Below the pieces are notes generated by a model. The model had not been told where the DNA came from. It saw only the letters and a program-made list of their open reading frames with translations, and did no database searches. From Acidobacteriota bacterium (lineage in GTDB: Bacteria > Acidobacteriota > Terriglobia > Terriglobales > Acidobacteriaceae): a stretch of 64,000 bases of DNA. The stretch lies in the NCBI GenBank assembly GCA_021846985.1, contig JAJZVX010000007.1, positions 62,001 to 126,000 on the forward strand. Reading direction: 5' to 3'. Below are positions 50,724-59,240 of this stretch, in pieces. How positions within the stretch are numbered: position 1 is the first letter of the stretch; each line of letters starts with the position of its first letter. A program made the position numbers and the translations under genes.

Positions 50724-50893
50724 AGCAGGCGGCAACCGCTGACAATCTGGCGCCGGACGCCGGGCAGAGACCCCGGCGCCGGCGCCGCTTCCCTCCCGTT
50801 CCGGCGGGTGGGTAATAGAGCGCGTGCGCGGCCTGCAGGGAATGCGAGGCGCCAACCTACAGAACAGTCAAGGCACAAGCGCGCAGGGATCGG

Positions 50894-52522
50894 GTGCGGC
50901 CAGGTGACGCGGCGGCAAACGCCGCGGCCTCGGCGGCTCAAGACCCCGCGACGCGCGGGACGAGGAGAACCGCACTGGTCCGCCAACTGCTTGCCCGCAA
51001 GTCGATCGACAAGCTGATCCGCGAGTCGGAGGAGCCGGAGCACTCTCTCAAGAAATCGCTCGACCCCTGGTCGCTCACGGCGCTGGGCATAGGCGCCGTG
51101 ATCGGCTCGGGCATCTTTACGGTGATCGGGACGGCAATGGCGGGCCAGAAGTTTGACGTGCCCTCCATCAGCAATACGCCACTGCTGCACTATCTACTCT
51201 TTCATTCCGCGCTGGACGGCCGCCCTGGCGCCGGACCGGCGCTCGCCCTCTCGCTGGTGCTGGTGGCCATTGTCTGCGTCTTTACCGGGCTTTGCTACGC
51301 CGAGCTGGCCTCGATGATCCCCATCGCCGGGTCCGCCTACACCTATACCTACGCGACATTGGGTGAACTGGTGGCGTGGGTCATCGGCTGGGACCTGATC
51401 CTGGAGTACGCCTTCAGCAACATGAGCGTGAGCGTGGGGTTTGCCGCGCACATCGTGGACCTTCTGGACTGGTTCGGCCTGCACCCGCCGGCGCGATGGA
51501 TCTCGCCGGCCTATCTGCCTACGGGCTTGCAGGATCTTGCCGGGCAAAACATCTACGCGCCCGGTTGGCACTTCGGCTTCAATATCCCGGCCTTCCTGGT
51601 GGTCATGCTGCTGACGGTGATCCTGGTGCGGGGCATCCGCGAGTCGGCCCGGACCAACAACATCATGGTGCTGGTGAAGATGGCCGCGATCCTGGTCTTC
51701 ATCTTCGCGGCGGCCAGCTACATCAAACCCCACTACTGGCATCCCTTCATGCCCAATGGATGGACCGGCGTGCTCACCGGCGGCTCCATCATCTTCTTTA
51801 CCTACATCGGCTTCGATTCGGTCTCCACGGCGGCCGAAGAGTGTAGAAATCCTCAGCGCGATCTGCCCTTCGGGATTCTGGCCACGCTGGTCGCCTGCAC
51901 GCTGCTCTATGGCGGCGTGGCCATTGTCCTCAGCGGCATCGTGCCGTGGCAAAGCGTGATGGGCGACGCCGCGCCCGTGGTCAACGCCCTGCGCCGCCTC
52001 TCCTTCGGCCCGGCCGGCGCCCACCTGCACTGGATCAGGCTCTTTGTCCTCATCGGCGCCCTGATGGGCATGATCTCCTCGATCCTCGTCTTCCAGCTCG
52101 GCCAGGCGCGCGTGTGGTTTGCCATGTCGCGCGACGGCTTGCTGCCCCCCGTCTTCGGCAAGATTCATCCGCGCTTCCGCACCCCCGCGGTGGCCACCTG
52201 GGTGGCCGGCTTCCTGGTCGGCATTCCCGCCGGCGTGCTCGACATCGGCACGGTCTCGAACCTGTCGAACATCGGCACCCTCTTTGCCTTCGTGCTGGTC
52301 TCCATCGCGGTGCTGATCCTGCGCTATCGCGAGCCGGAGCGCCATCGCGCCTTCCGCGCCCCGCTGGGGCCGGTGTTTCCGCTGCTGAGCATTGTCTTCT
52401 GTATCGTTCTCATGATGGGCCTGGAAGTGCTCACCTGGATGGCCTTTTTCCTCTGGCTCGCCACCGGCCTGCTCGTCTACTTCTTCTATTCGCGCCACCG
52501 GTCGGAGTTCGCGGGGTTGTAG
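50894..52522 (+). CDS. APC-family amino-acid permease (cationic amino-acid transporter type)
   Basis: The protein of up to 542 residues has about 12-14 membrane helices and the APC-superfamily TM1 motif GIGAVIGSGIFTVIG. YAELASMIPIAGSAYTYTYATLGELVAW (TM3) and FFTYIGFDSVSTAAEECRNPQRDLP (TM8 region, typical of the CAT/YfnA branch) follow. It probably imports amino acids by proton or sodium symport. The start is uncertain: GTG 50894 is the first in frame and gives an Ala/Arg-rich leader; the conserved part begins near LLARKSIDKLIRESEE, where no start codon is seen. Confidence 0.9.
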   Translation: MRPGDAAANAAASAAQDPATRGTRRTALVRQLLARKSIDKLIRESEEPEHSLKKSLDPWSLTALGIGAVIGSGIFTVIGTAMAGQKFDVPSISNTPLLHYLLFHSALDGRPGAGPALALSLVLVAIVCVFTGLCYAELASMIPIAGSAYTYTYATLGELVAWVIGWDLILEYAFSNMSVSVGFAAHIVDLLDWFGLHPPARWISPAYLPTGLQDLAGQNIYAPGWHFGFNIPAFLVVMLLTVILVRGIRESARTNNIMVLVKMAAILVFIFAAASYIKPHYWHPFMPNGWTGVLTGGSIIFFTYIGFDSVSTAAEECRNPQRDLPFGILATLVACTLLYGGVAIVLSGIVPWQSVMGDAAPVVNALRRLSFGPAGAHLHWIRLFVLIGALMGMISSILVFQLGQARVWFAMSRDGLLPPVFGKIHPRFRTPAVATWVAGFLVGIPAGVLDIGTVSNLSNIGTLFAFVLVSIAVLILRYREPERHRAFRAPLGPVFPLLSIVFCIVLMMGLEVLTWMAFFLWLATGLLVYFFYSRHRSEFAGL

Positions 52523-52607
52523 GGCTGTGGCTCGAGCGCGCAAGTCTTTCAGATCTGCCGACGATCCGTGCGAGACAGTGCGTAGATCGACTTATAATTG
52601 GACGGCA

Positions 52608-53315
52608 ATGACTGAGGAACTTGTGCCTGGCGAAGTAATCTCACACCACGACATGTGCTCTGCTGTCGGTGTGAGCTTGCAAAAGGGAATGAACTTCAGA
52701 CTCCGTGGGGGCCCCATCCTTCTCATGAGCAGAAGACGCGGAGCGCCCTACGATGACCACGTAGACGAGTCAGGCGAAACGTTGATCTACGAAGGACACG
52801 ATTGCTCTAGAACAGCAGATTGCCCTCTTCCCAAGCGGATCGATCAACCCGAACGATCCCCGAAGGGTACTCTCACAGAGAACGGTCTCTTCGCGGCGGC
52901 TGCTAGAGATCACACGAAAGATGGGCTCCCTCCGGCCAAGGTCAGGGTCTTCGAAAAGATCAGAGCCGGGATCTGGGTCTACAACGGGATATTCGACTTG
53001 GTCGATTCCTGGATCGATGACTCGTCTGGTCGTCGTGTGTTTAAGTTCAAGCTCAAGCTGGTCCACGCAATCTGTCCCTTCTCGACGGTGCAATCTTCTG
53101 CACAAGAGCAAGAAGATGATCGCATCATCCCATCATGGGTCAAACAGGCCGTATGGAAACGAGACAAAGGGAAGTGTCGGGAATGCGGCGCTAGCACTAG
53201 CCTTCATTTTGACCACATCATTCCGTTCTCGAAGGGTGGCTCATCAAAGGATCCGAAAAACATCCAGATCCTTTGTGGACGGCATAATCTCGCAAAACAC
53301 AACAAAATCGAATAA
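52608..53315 (+). CDS. SRA-HNH endonuclease (type IV modification-dependent restriction type)
   Basis: The 235-residue protein joins an N-terminal SRA/YDG-like domain to a C-terminal HNH nuclease. In the SRA part, GGPILLMSRRRGAPYDDHVDES and LIYEGHD match the YxDDxDxGxxxxYxGxGG core, and VRVFEKI...YNGIFDLVDSW matches the following strand pattern of SRA proteins, which flip and bind methylated cytosines. The HNH part is intact: CRECGASTSLHFDHIIPFSKGG, then NIQILCGRHNLAKHNK. Such proteins cut modified foreign DNA. ATG 52608 follows TATAAT by only about ten bases, so the transcript could be leaderless. GC content is clearly lower than the neighbours. No methyltransferase accompanies it. Confidence 0.82.
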   Translation: MTEELVPGEVISHHDMCSAVGVSLQKGMNFRLRGGPILLMSRRRGAPYDDHVDESGETLIYEGHDCSRTADCPLPKRIDQPERSPKGTLTENGLFAAAARDHTKDGLPPAKVRVFEKIRAGIWVYNGIFDLVDSWIDDSSGRRVFKFKLKLVHAICPFSTVQSSAQEQEDDRIIPSWVKQAVWKRDKGKCRECGASTSLHFDHIIPFSKGGSSKDPKNIQILCGRHNLAKHNKIE

Positions 53316-53538
53316 CCGCGATCAGAACTTCGCCGCATTTTGCCTCACGTCGTGCGCCGTACACCTGTCGGGTCAACCCTGCCCGGGTAGCAGACACTGC
53401 GCGCCACGGCGGGCCATATCGCGATCGAAGGTGCCCGGGACGCCGCCGGCGGCCTGGGCAACAGCGAGAAGCCCAGCGTGGGCCCAGACCTTGGGCGACA
53501 CGAGATGGCCGGCGGCTATCGCCCGGTAGACTGAAAGA

Positions 53539-54555
53539 GTGACTGCCATTGAGGATTTCATCCGCCGCCTGCCCAAGGCGGAACTGCATCTGCACCTGGA
53601 AGGAACCGTCCTGCCCTCCACGCTGGTGGAGCTGAGCGCGCGCCACCGCGGGCGGCCGATGGCGCTCGACGAGGCTGAAGCCCTCTACCGCTTCACCGAT
53701 TTCACCGGGTTCCTGAATGCCTTCAAGGCGGTCACGGAGTTGCTCGCCGATCCTGGCGACTACGAGCTGGCCGCCTGGCGCATGATGGAGCGGCTGGCGG
53801 AGCAGGGCGTGGTGCACGCAGAGGTCTTCGTCTCGGTGGGCGTCATCTATCTCTGGCGCAAACACAAAGAAGGTTGCTTTGAGCCCATCTTCGCGGCTCT
53901 CGAACGGGCGCGGCAGCGGGCCGAGGACGAGCTCGGCCTCTCCGTTTATTGGATCTTCGACGCTGTGCGGCACTTTACGGTCGAGGAGGCGGCGCGGGTC
54001 TTTCGCAAGGCAGCGGAGCTGAAAGCGGCGCACCCGTCGGTCATTGGCATCGGCCTCGGCGGCGACGAGCGGCGCACCGGCTCGGAGCCGTTCCGGACAT
54101 TATTCGCCGAGGCGCGCGCCGCCGGGCTGCGCCTCACCAACCACGCTGGCGAAACCACCGGCCCCGAGGCCATCCGCGAGGCGCTGCGCATCGGCTCGGA
54201 GCGCATCGGGCACGCGCTCTCGGCCCAGCGGGACTTCTACCTGATCGAAGAGATCAAGGAACGCCGCACTCCGCTGGAACTGAACATGACCTCGAATGTG
54301 CGCACCGGCCTCTGCCGCTCCTATGCGGAGCATCCCCTCCGGCGGTACTACGATGCGGGACTGCTGGTGACACTCAATTCCGACGATCCGGCCTTCTTCG
54401 CGTCGGATGTGGAGAACGAGTACCGGCTGGCCCACCGCAACCACGGATTCACGCCAGAGGAGTTACGCGATCTGGCGCGCAACTCGATGCGAGCAAGTTT
54501 CCTTCCTGAAGCCAAAAAGACTGCGTGGATTTCCCAAATCGACTCTTTGCAGTAA
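53539..54555 (+). CDS. Adenosine deaminase family protein
   Basis: The 338-residue TIM-barrel metallohydrolase converts adenosine to inosine or a related purine. Zinc ligands and catalytic residues are in place: ELHLHLEGTV (HxH), TNHAGET (His and Glu), IGHALS (His) and LNSDDPAFF (Asp). The usual family length is 330-350. The start is GTG 53539 (VTAIEDFIRRLPK), set by the conserved RLPKAELHLHLEG near the N-terminus. Adenine deaminase (ADE/aminodeoxyfutalosine deaminase) branches share these motifs, so the exact substrate is not proven. About 220 bases without a gene precede it. Confidence 0.9.
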   Translation: MTAIEDFIRRLPKAELHLHLEGTVLPSTLVELSARHRGRPMALDEAEALYRFTDFTGFLNAFKAVTELLADPGDYELAAWRMMERLAEQGVVHAEVFVSVGVIYLWRKHKEGCFEPIFAALERARQRAEDELGLSVYWIFDAVRHFTVEEAARVFRKAAELKAAHPSVIGIGLGGDERRTGSEPFRTLFAEARAAGLRLTNHAGETTGPEAIREALRIGSERIGHALSAQRDFYLIEEIKERRTPLELNMTSNVRTGLCRSYAEHPLRRYYDAGLLVTLNSDDPAFFASDVENEYRLAHRNHGFTPEELRDLARNSMRASFLPEAKKTAWISQIDSLQ

Positions 54556-54636
54556 ACAAAATCTGGATTTCGGCCTGCGCCCCAGCAATCAGCCGCGACG
54601 AAAACTGGGGTATCATCGGATGCAGGAGAAGTTTTC

Positions 54637-54858
54637 ATGTCAGCCGAGCTTGATGCCGTCCAGGCCGCGGAAGAAACAAAAGAGTCCAGCGCTCTTCAGG
54701 TCATCACATGGTTTTCCGTGGGCATGGCAGTGGCCGCCGCAGGCATTCTGCTGGGCCGCGAGCTGCGCAGCCGCTACAAGTTCAAAAAACGGACTCCCTA
54801 CGACTTCTACTCCCGCGCCAGCGAGCGCCAGACCGGCGAATACGGCGTGGGCATTTAG
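54637..54858 (+). CDS. Small single-pass membrane protein
   Basis: I do not recognise a family. The 73-residue protein has an acidic N-terminus (MSAELDAVQAAEETKESS), one membrane segment (LQVITWFSVGMAVAAAGILLG) and a basic C-terminal end (RELRSRYKFKKRTPYDFYSRASER). The charge pattern predicts the basic tail on the cytoplasmic side. ATG 54637 follows GAGAAG. It precedes the hairpin and the nucleotidyltransferase genes on the same strand. Confidence 0.7.
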   Translation: MSAELDAVQAAEETKESSALQVITWFSVGMAVAAAGILLGRELRSRYKFKKRTPYDFYSRASERQTGEYGVGI

Positions 54859-54885
54859 GCCCGAACGGTATAACCAGGAGTTTGA

Positions 54886-54911
54886 CAGATGCCGCCCGTG
54901 GGCGGCATCTG
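54886..54911 (+). terminator. Perfect 11-bp hairpin between membrane-protein gene and nucleotidyltransferase operon
   Basis: CAGATGCCGCC (54886-54896) and GGCGGCATCTG (54901-54911) pair perfectly around CGTG. TTTT lies four bases after the stem, so it may terminate the small-gene transcript. The 3' arm sequence GGCGGCATCTGCAT recurs at 54966-54979, just before the next start. Confidence 0.6.
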
Positions 54912-55017
54912 CATTTTGGAGTGCGCCGCCGGCGTCTCCGGAAGAGCCGGGAACCGGGGCCGCCTGGCGGCATCTGCATGGTAAGCTTGCCGTCAGAAGT
55001 GCGGAGAGAGGACCAGT

Positions 55018-55887
55018 GTGCAGGTACGGAAAGCCATTCTTACCGCGGCGGCTCGAACGCAGCGCGCCTTGCCGTTGCAAACCCTGATCGACAGCGAGGG
55101 AAACAAAAAGGCGCTGCTTGAAATTCTGATCGAGCAGTCGCTCGCGGCCGGAGTGGAGGAGATCGCGGTCGTGGTCTTCCCCGGCGACGAGACCTCGTAT
55201 GCGCAGGCGGCAGGACCGCACGGCGCCTGCGTGACGTTCATTCCGCAGCCCGAGCCGTTGGGTTACGGTCATGCCCTTTACTGCGGGCATGAGTTCACAG
55301 GGAGCGATCCGTTTCTGCACATGGTGGGCGACCACCTGTATGTGAGCACGGGAACGACGCCCTCGGCGCGGCGTCTGGTGGAACTGGCCGGCCAGGAACG
55401 CTGCTCGGTGAGCGGTGTGCAGCCGACCCGGGAGAGCCTGCTGCCGCGCTATGGCACGGTGGGCGGACGGCGCGTGTCCGGACGCAGCGACCTCTATCGC
55501 GTGGAAACCGTCATCGAAAAACCAACGCCGACCGAAGCCGAACAGCGGCTGCTGGTGCCGGGGATTCGCACCGGCTCTTATCTCTGCTTCTTCGGAATCC
55601 ACGTCCTTACGCCCAAGGTAATGGAGATTCTGGGACGGAAGCTGGCGGAGGCCAAGGGCCAGCCGGTGACGTTGGTGGATGCGCTGGCGGAACTGGCGCG
55701 ACAGGAGCAGTACCTGGCGGTGGAAGACACCGGCCGGCGGTACGACCTGGGCGATCCCTACGGGCTGCTGATTGCGCAACTGGCCATGGCGCTCAGCGGG
55801 CGCGACCGGACCGAAGTGCTGCGCCAGATCCTGGAGCTGATGGCCGACCGCGAACTGGCCCGAAGCGAGGCAGGAGCGGCACGGTGA
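55018..55887 (+). CDS. GalU-like nucleotidyltransferase with degenerate signature
   Basis: The 289-residue protein has the sugar-phosphate nucleotidyltransferase fold of GalU (UTP + glucose-1-phosphate to UDP-glucose): [27 protein letters not shown] (the metal-binding Asp is shifted to GDH) and [12 protein letters not shown] are visible. The N-terminal nucleotide loop, normally AAGxGTRxLPxTK, reads [15 protein letters not shown], so the glycines and the usual lysine are missing. It may be weakly active, regulatory, or use another donor. Start GTG 55018 ([12 protein letters not shown]). It overlaps the kinase-pyrophosphorylase gene by four bases (GTGA), a strong sign of co-expression. Confidence 0.78.
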   Translation: MQVRKAILTAAARTQRALPLQTLIDSEGNKKALLEILIEQSLAAGVEEIAVVVFPGDETSYAQAAGPHGACVTFIPQPEPLGYGHALYCGHEFTGSDPFLHMVGDHLYVSTGTTPSARRLVELAGQERCSVSGVQPTRESLLPRYGTVGGRRVSGRSDLYRVETVIEKPTPTEAEQRLLVPGIRTGSYLCFFGIHVLTPKVMEILGRKLAEAKGQPVTLVDALAELARQEQYLAVEDTGRRYDLGDPYGLLIAQLAMALSGRDRTEVLRQILELMADRELARSEAGAAR

Positions 55888-58800
55888 GCCGCTTAACCAG
55901 CATCATCACGAGCTGCGGAGAAAAGCGCGACCTGGCGCTCGACGCGGTGTGCCGCGGACTGGACCTTGCCGGGCTGCTGGAAGAGTGCCGCGCGATGGAG
56001 CGCTTCCGGCGCGAGACTGACAGCTTCTACGAACGCGTCCGGGCGCTCTTCTTTCTCTATGCCATGCACCGTTTTCATCTGCCTCGGGTGGTGGGAGACG
56101 CGCCGCGGCTGATTCCTTTCGACGGCTACGAAAACCTGCTGCAACGGCGGTTTGAAGAGGCGATCGAAGTGTTTCTGGCCGCGCAGGAGCGGGAAGGCGC
56201 GAGTGCGGCCATCTCCAGCGCCCTGGCCGCCAGCTACCGCGCGCTGGGCTTTCAAACGCTGGCCGATCAGGTGCGGCGCAGCGTGCGCAGCGTGCGCGGC
56301 AACCAGTGGATGTTTCGCGCCGGGCACACAGAAAACTATCCGCTGCGGCTCAGAAAAGAACTGCTGCAGGGCGAGCCCGCCTTTCCCATTCTGCGCGAGG
56401 CCACGCCGGTGCGGATGGACCTCACCCACAGCGGGTGGAGCGACATCTTTTTCCTGGGGATGGACTTTCCCGAGGGCGCGCGCGTGGTGAACGCGTCCAT
56501 CAACCTGGCCGTACACGGAGCCGGCGGAAGCGCGCCAAGCCCGCGGCCCCCCGTGGAGGCCTGGTTCCGGGTGATCGACGAGCCGGTGATCCGGCTCACC
56601 AGCGTGGACCTGAAAGCCACGGCGGATGTCCGCTCGTTTGACGAAGTCTTCGATTTCCCGCGCGACTATCTGGGCCTGCTCAAAGCAGGCGTGATCGCCA
56701 GCGGCCTGGTGCCGCCGGGGATCGAGGGATCCACCGAGCCGCTCGAGCCGCTGTTGGAGCGGCTCACGGGCCGCACGGGCCACGGCATCGAGCTTGTGAC
56801 CTGCGTCAACGATATCCCCAAGGGATCGCGGCTGGCAGTCTCCACCAATCTGCTGGCGTCGATCATCGCGGTGTGCATGCGCGCCACCGCACAGATTCGC
56901 ACCCTCACCGGCGGCATGGAGGAAGCCGATCGCCGCATCGTCGCGGCAAGGGCGATTCTGGGCGAGTGGCTGGGCGGCAGCGGCGGCGGCTGGCAGGACT
57001 CGGGCGGCGTGTGGCCGGGCATCAAGCTTATCCACGGCGTGAACGCGGCGCAGGGCGATCCGGAGTATGGCATCAGCCGGGGAAGATTGCTGCCGGATCA
57101 CAAGGTCTTCAGCCGGACGGAGATTCCGACCGCGACGCGCGAAAAACTCGAAGCCAGCCTCGTGCTGGTGCACGGCGGCATGGCCCAGGACGTGGGACCG
57201 ATCCTCGAAATGGTGACGGAGAAGTACCTGCTGCGCAGTGAATTGGAGTGGCAGGGGCGGCGGGAGGCGATCCGCCTGCTGGACGAGATTACCGGGCACC
57301 TGCAACGCGGTGACATGCGCGCGCTGGGCGCGAGCCTGCAGCGGAACTTCGAAGGCCCCTTGCAAACCATCATTCCCTGGGCGGCCAATCTCTATACGAA
57401 TACCCTCATCGAACGAGCGCGCAGGGAGTGGGGCGAGGACTTCTGGGGCTTTTGGATGCTGGGCGGGATGAGCGGAGGCGGCATGGGCTTCCTGTTCAAC
57501 CCCCAGCGCAAGGCCGAGGCGCAGACGCGCATGCAGACCATGATGAGCCAGACGCGCCGGGCAATGGAGCACTGCGTCCCCTTCGCCATGGAGCCGGTGG
57601 TCTACGACTTCACCATCAACGAGCAGGGATCGCAGGCCGTGCTCTGCCGGGACGCCGAAGCCCTGATGCCGGCGGCCTACTACACCCTGCACGTGCCGCC
57701 CCTGGTGCGAACCCGGATGCCGCGGCTTTCTGCTGTCCGGCGCACGGAACTGGAGCGCTTTACGGCGGCATGCCGCACCCGCTCCGAGTATGCCGGTATG
57801 GTCGAAACGATCTTTGACCACCTGCTGCCGGCTGGCCAGATGACGGCGGACGGCGCGGGCCAGTCGCTCAAAGATCTGCTGCAAGCCTATGGCTTCGATC
57901 GCGTGCAGCACGAGCAGATTCGCCAGGAGTTGCGCGCGGGCCGCATCGGCTTGGCCCAGAACCGGTTGCCAGACACCAGCCTCATTGAAGACGCGGAGGC
58001 TGACCCGCTCGACGAGAGTCACCGCGAGACGGGGATCGATGCTCTGGCCGTCGGCCAGGTGGCCGTGGTTTCGCTGGCCGGGGGCGTGGGCACGCGCTGG
58101 ACCCGCGGCGCCGGCGTGGTCAAGGCGCTCCATCCCTTCTGCAAACTGGGCGGACGCTACCGTAACTTCCTCGAGGTGCACCTCGCCAAGAGCCTGCGCG
58201 CCAGCCGGCAGTACGGAGCGGAAATCCCCCACGTGATCACCACCAGCTACCTGACCCACGAAGCCATTGCGGCCCACCTCGATGCAGAGGCGAATTACGG
58301 CTATCCCGGCCCGCTGCTCCTCTCCCCGGGACGCACCATCGGCTTGCGCATGGTGCCCATGGAGCGCGACCTGCGCTTCGCCTGGGAGGAGACGCCCCAG
58401 CAGATGCTGGACGCACAGGCGCAGAAGCAGCGCGAGGGGCTGCACGCGGCCCTGATCGCCTGGGCCCGGAGCGCCGGTGAGGGCTCGGACTACACCGCCA
58501 ACCTGCCCCTGCAGTGCCTGCACCCTGTGGGCCACTGGTTTGAGGTGGCCAACCTGCTGCGCAACGGCACCCTGCTCCAGCTGATCGCGATCCGGCCGCG
58601 GCTTCGCTCCATCCTCGTGCATAACATCGACACTGTGGGGGCGAGCGTCGATGCGGCCGTGCTGGGCGTCCACCTGGCCAGCGGCGCGGGCATGACCACC
58701 GAGGTGATTGCGCGCCACCTGGAGGATCGCGGCGGCGGACTGGCGCGCGTGGACGGCCGTGTGCGGCTGGTCGAAGGGCTGGCTCTGCCCCGCGAGGAAC

Positions 58801-59201
58801 TGGAAAGCCGGCTGCGCTACTACAACAGCGCCACCTACTGGATCGACGTAGACAAGCTGCTGGCGGCCTTTGGGCTGACCCGGGCGATGCTTGAGGATGC
58901 GGCACAGGTGGACGCGGCGGTGCGGGCGCTGGCCATGCGCATGCCAACCTATGTCACCCTGAAGGACGTGAAGAAGCGCTGGGGAAAGGGACAGGAAGAC
59001 GTCTTTCCCGTGGCCCAGTTTGAAAAGCTGTGGGGCGACATGACGGCCCTGCCGGAACTGCAGTGCCGCTTTGTGGAGGTGCCGCGCGTGCGCGGACAGC
59101 AGCTCAAGGAGCCGGCCCAACTGGACGCATGGCTGCGCGACGGAAGCGCCGCCTATGCCGAGGGGCTGTGCACTTGGCGGGAGAGCCAGAGCCTGGAATA
59201 G
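55884..59201 (+). CDS. Bifunctional sugar kinase (GHMP, fucokinase-like) / UDPGP-type pyrophosphorylase fusion
   Basis: The 1105-residue protein has two enzymatic halves. Residues about 170-585 resemble GHMP kinases of the fucokinase branch: [13 protein letters not shown] (175-187), the ATP loop position [11 protein letters not shown] (312-322), [11 protein letters not shown] (365-375) and [12 protein letters not shown] (525-536). Residues about 680-1000 resemble UDPGP/UAP-type pyrophosphorylases: [18 protein letters not shown], then [19 protein letters not shown] (731-749) and [15 protein letters not shown]. The first 170 residues are helical and unassigned. The order kinase-pyrophosphorylase is opposite to the known fucokinase/GDP-fucose pyrophosphorylases. 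The kinase ATP loop departs from GLGSSSA. It should convert a free sugar to a nucleotide sugar in two steps, but the sugar is unknown. No signal peptide. Confidence 0.8.
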   Translation: MSRLTSIITSCGEKRDLALDAVCRGLDLAGLLEECRAMERFRRETDSFYERVRALFFLYAMHRFHLPRVVGDAPRLIPFDGYENLLQRRFEEAIEVFLAAQEREGASAAISSALAASYRALGFQTLADQVRRSVRSVRGNQWMFRAGHTENYPLRLRKELLQGEPAFPILREATPVRMDLTHSGWSDIFFLGMDFPEGARVVNASINLAVHGAGGSAPSPRPPVEAWFRVIDEPVIRLTSVDLKATADVRSFDEVFDFPRDYLGLLKAGVIASGLVPPGIEGSTEPLEPLLERLTGRTGHGIELVTCVNDIPKGSRLAVSTNLLASIIAVCMRATAQIRTLTGGMEEADRRIVAARAILGEWLGGSGGGWQDSGGVWPGIKLIHGVNAAQGDPEYGISRGRLLPDHKVFSRTEIPTATREKLEASLVLVHGGMAQDVGPILEMVTEKYLLRSELEWQGRREAIRLLDEITGHLQRGDMRALGASLQRNFEGPLQTIIPWAANLYTNTLIERARREWGEDFWGFWMLGGMSGGGMGFLFNPQRKAEAQTRMQTMMSQTRRAMEHCVPFAMEPVVYDFTINEQGSQAVLCRDAEALMPAAYYTLHVPPLVRTRMPRLSAVRRTELERFTAACRTRSEYAGMVETIFDHLLPAGQMTADGAGQSLKDLLQAYGFDRVQHEQIRQELRAGRIGLAQNRLPDTSLIEDAEADPLDESHRETGIDALAVGQVAVVSLAGGVGTRWTRGAGVVKALHPFCKLGGRYRNFLEVHLAKSLRASRQYGAEIPHVITTSYLTHEAIAAHLDAEANYGYPGPLLLSPGRTIGLRMVPMERDLRFAWEETPQQMLDAQAQKQREGLHAALIAWARSAGEGSDYTANLPLQCLHPVGHWFEVANLLRNGTLLQLIAIRPRLRSILVHNIDTVGASVDAAVLGVHLASGAGMTTEVIARHLEDRGGGLARVDGRVRLVEGLALPREELESRLRYYNSATYWIDVDKLLAAFGLTRAMLEDAAQVDAAVRALAMRMPTYVTLKDVKKRWGKGQEDVFPVAQFEKLWGDMTALPELQCRFVEVPRVRGQQLKEPAQLDAWLRDGSAAYAEGLCTWRESQSLE

Positions 59202-59240
59202 AAGGCGCGGCGATCGAACTCTGCGATAACCTAGGACGTT

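Noticed and set aside
55893-59120. 1075-residue antisense ORF opposite the kinase-pyrophosphorylase fusion
   Set aside because: It mirrors the sense gene. Low-complexity His/Gln/Arg-rich sequence without motifs is the usual shadow of a GC-rich gene, while the sense frame has clear family motifs.
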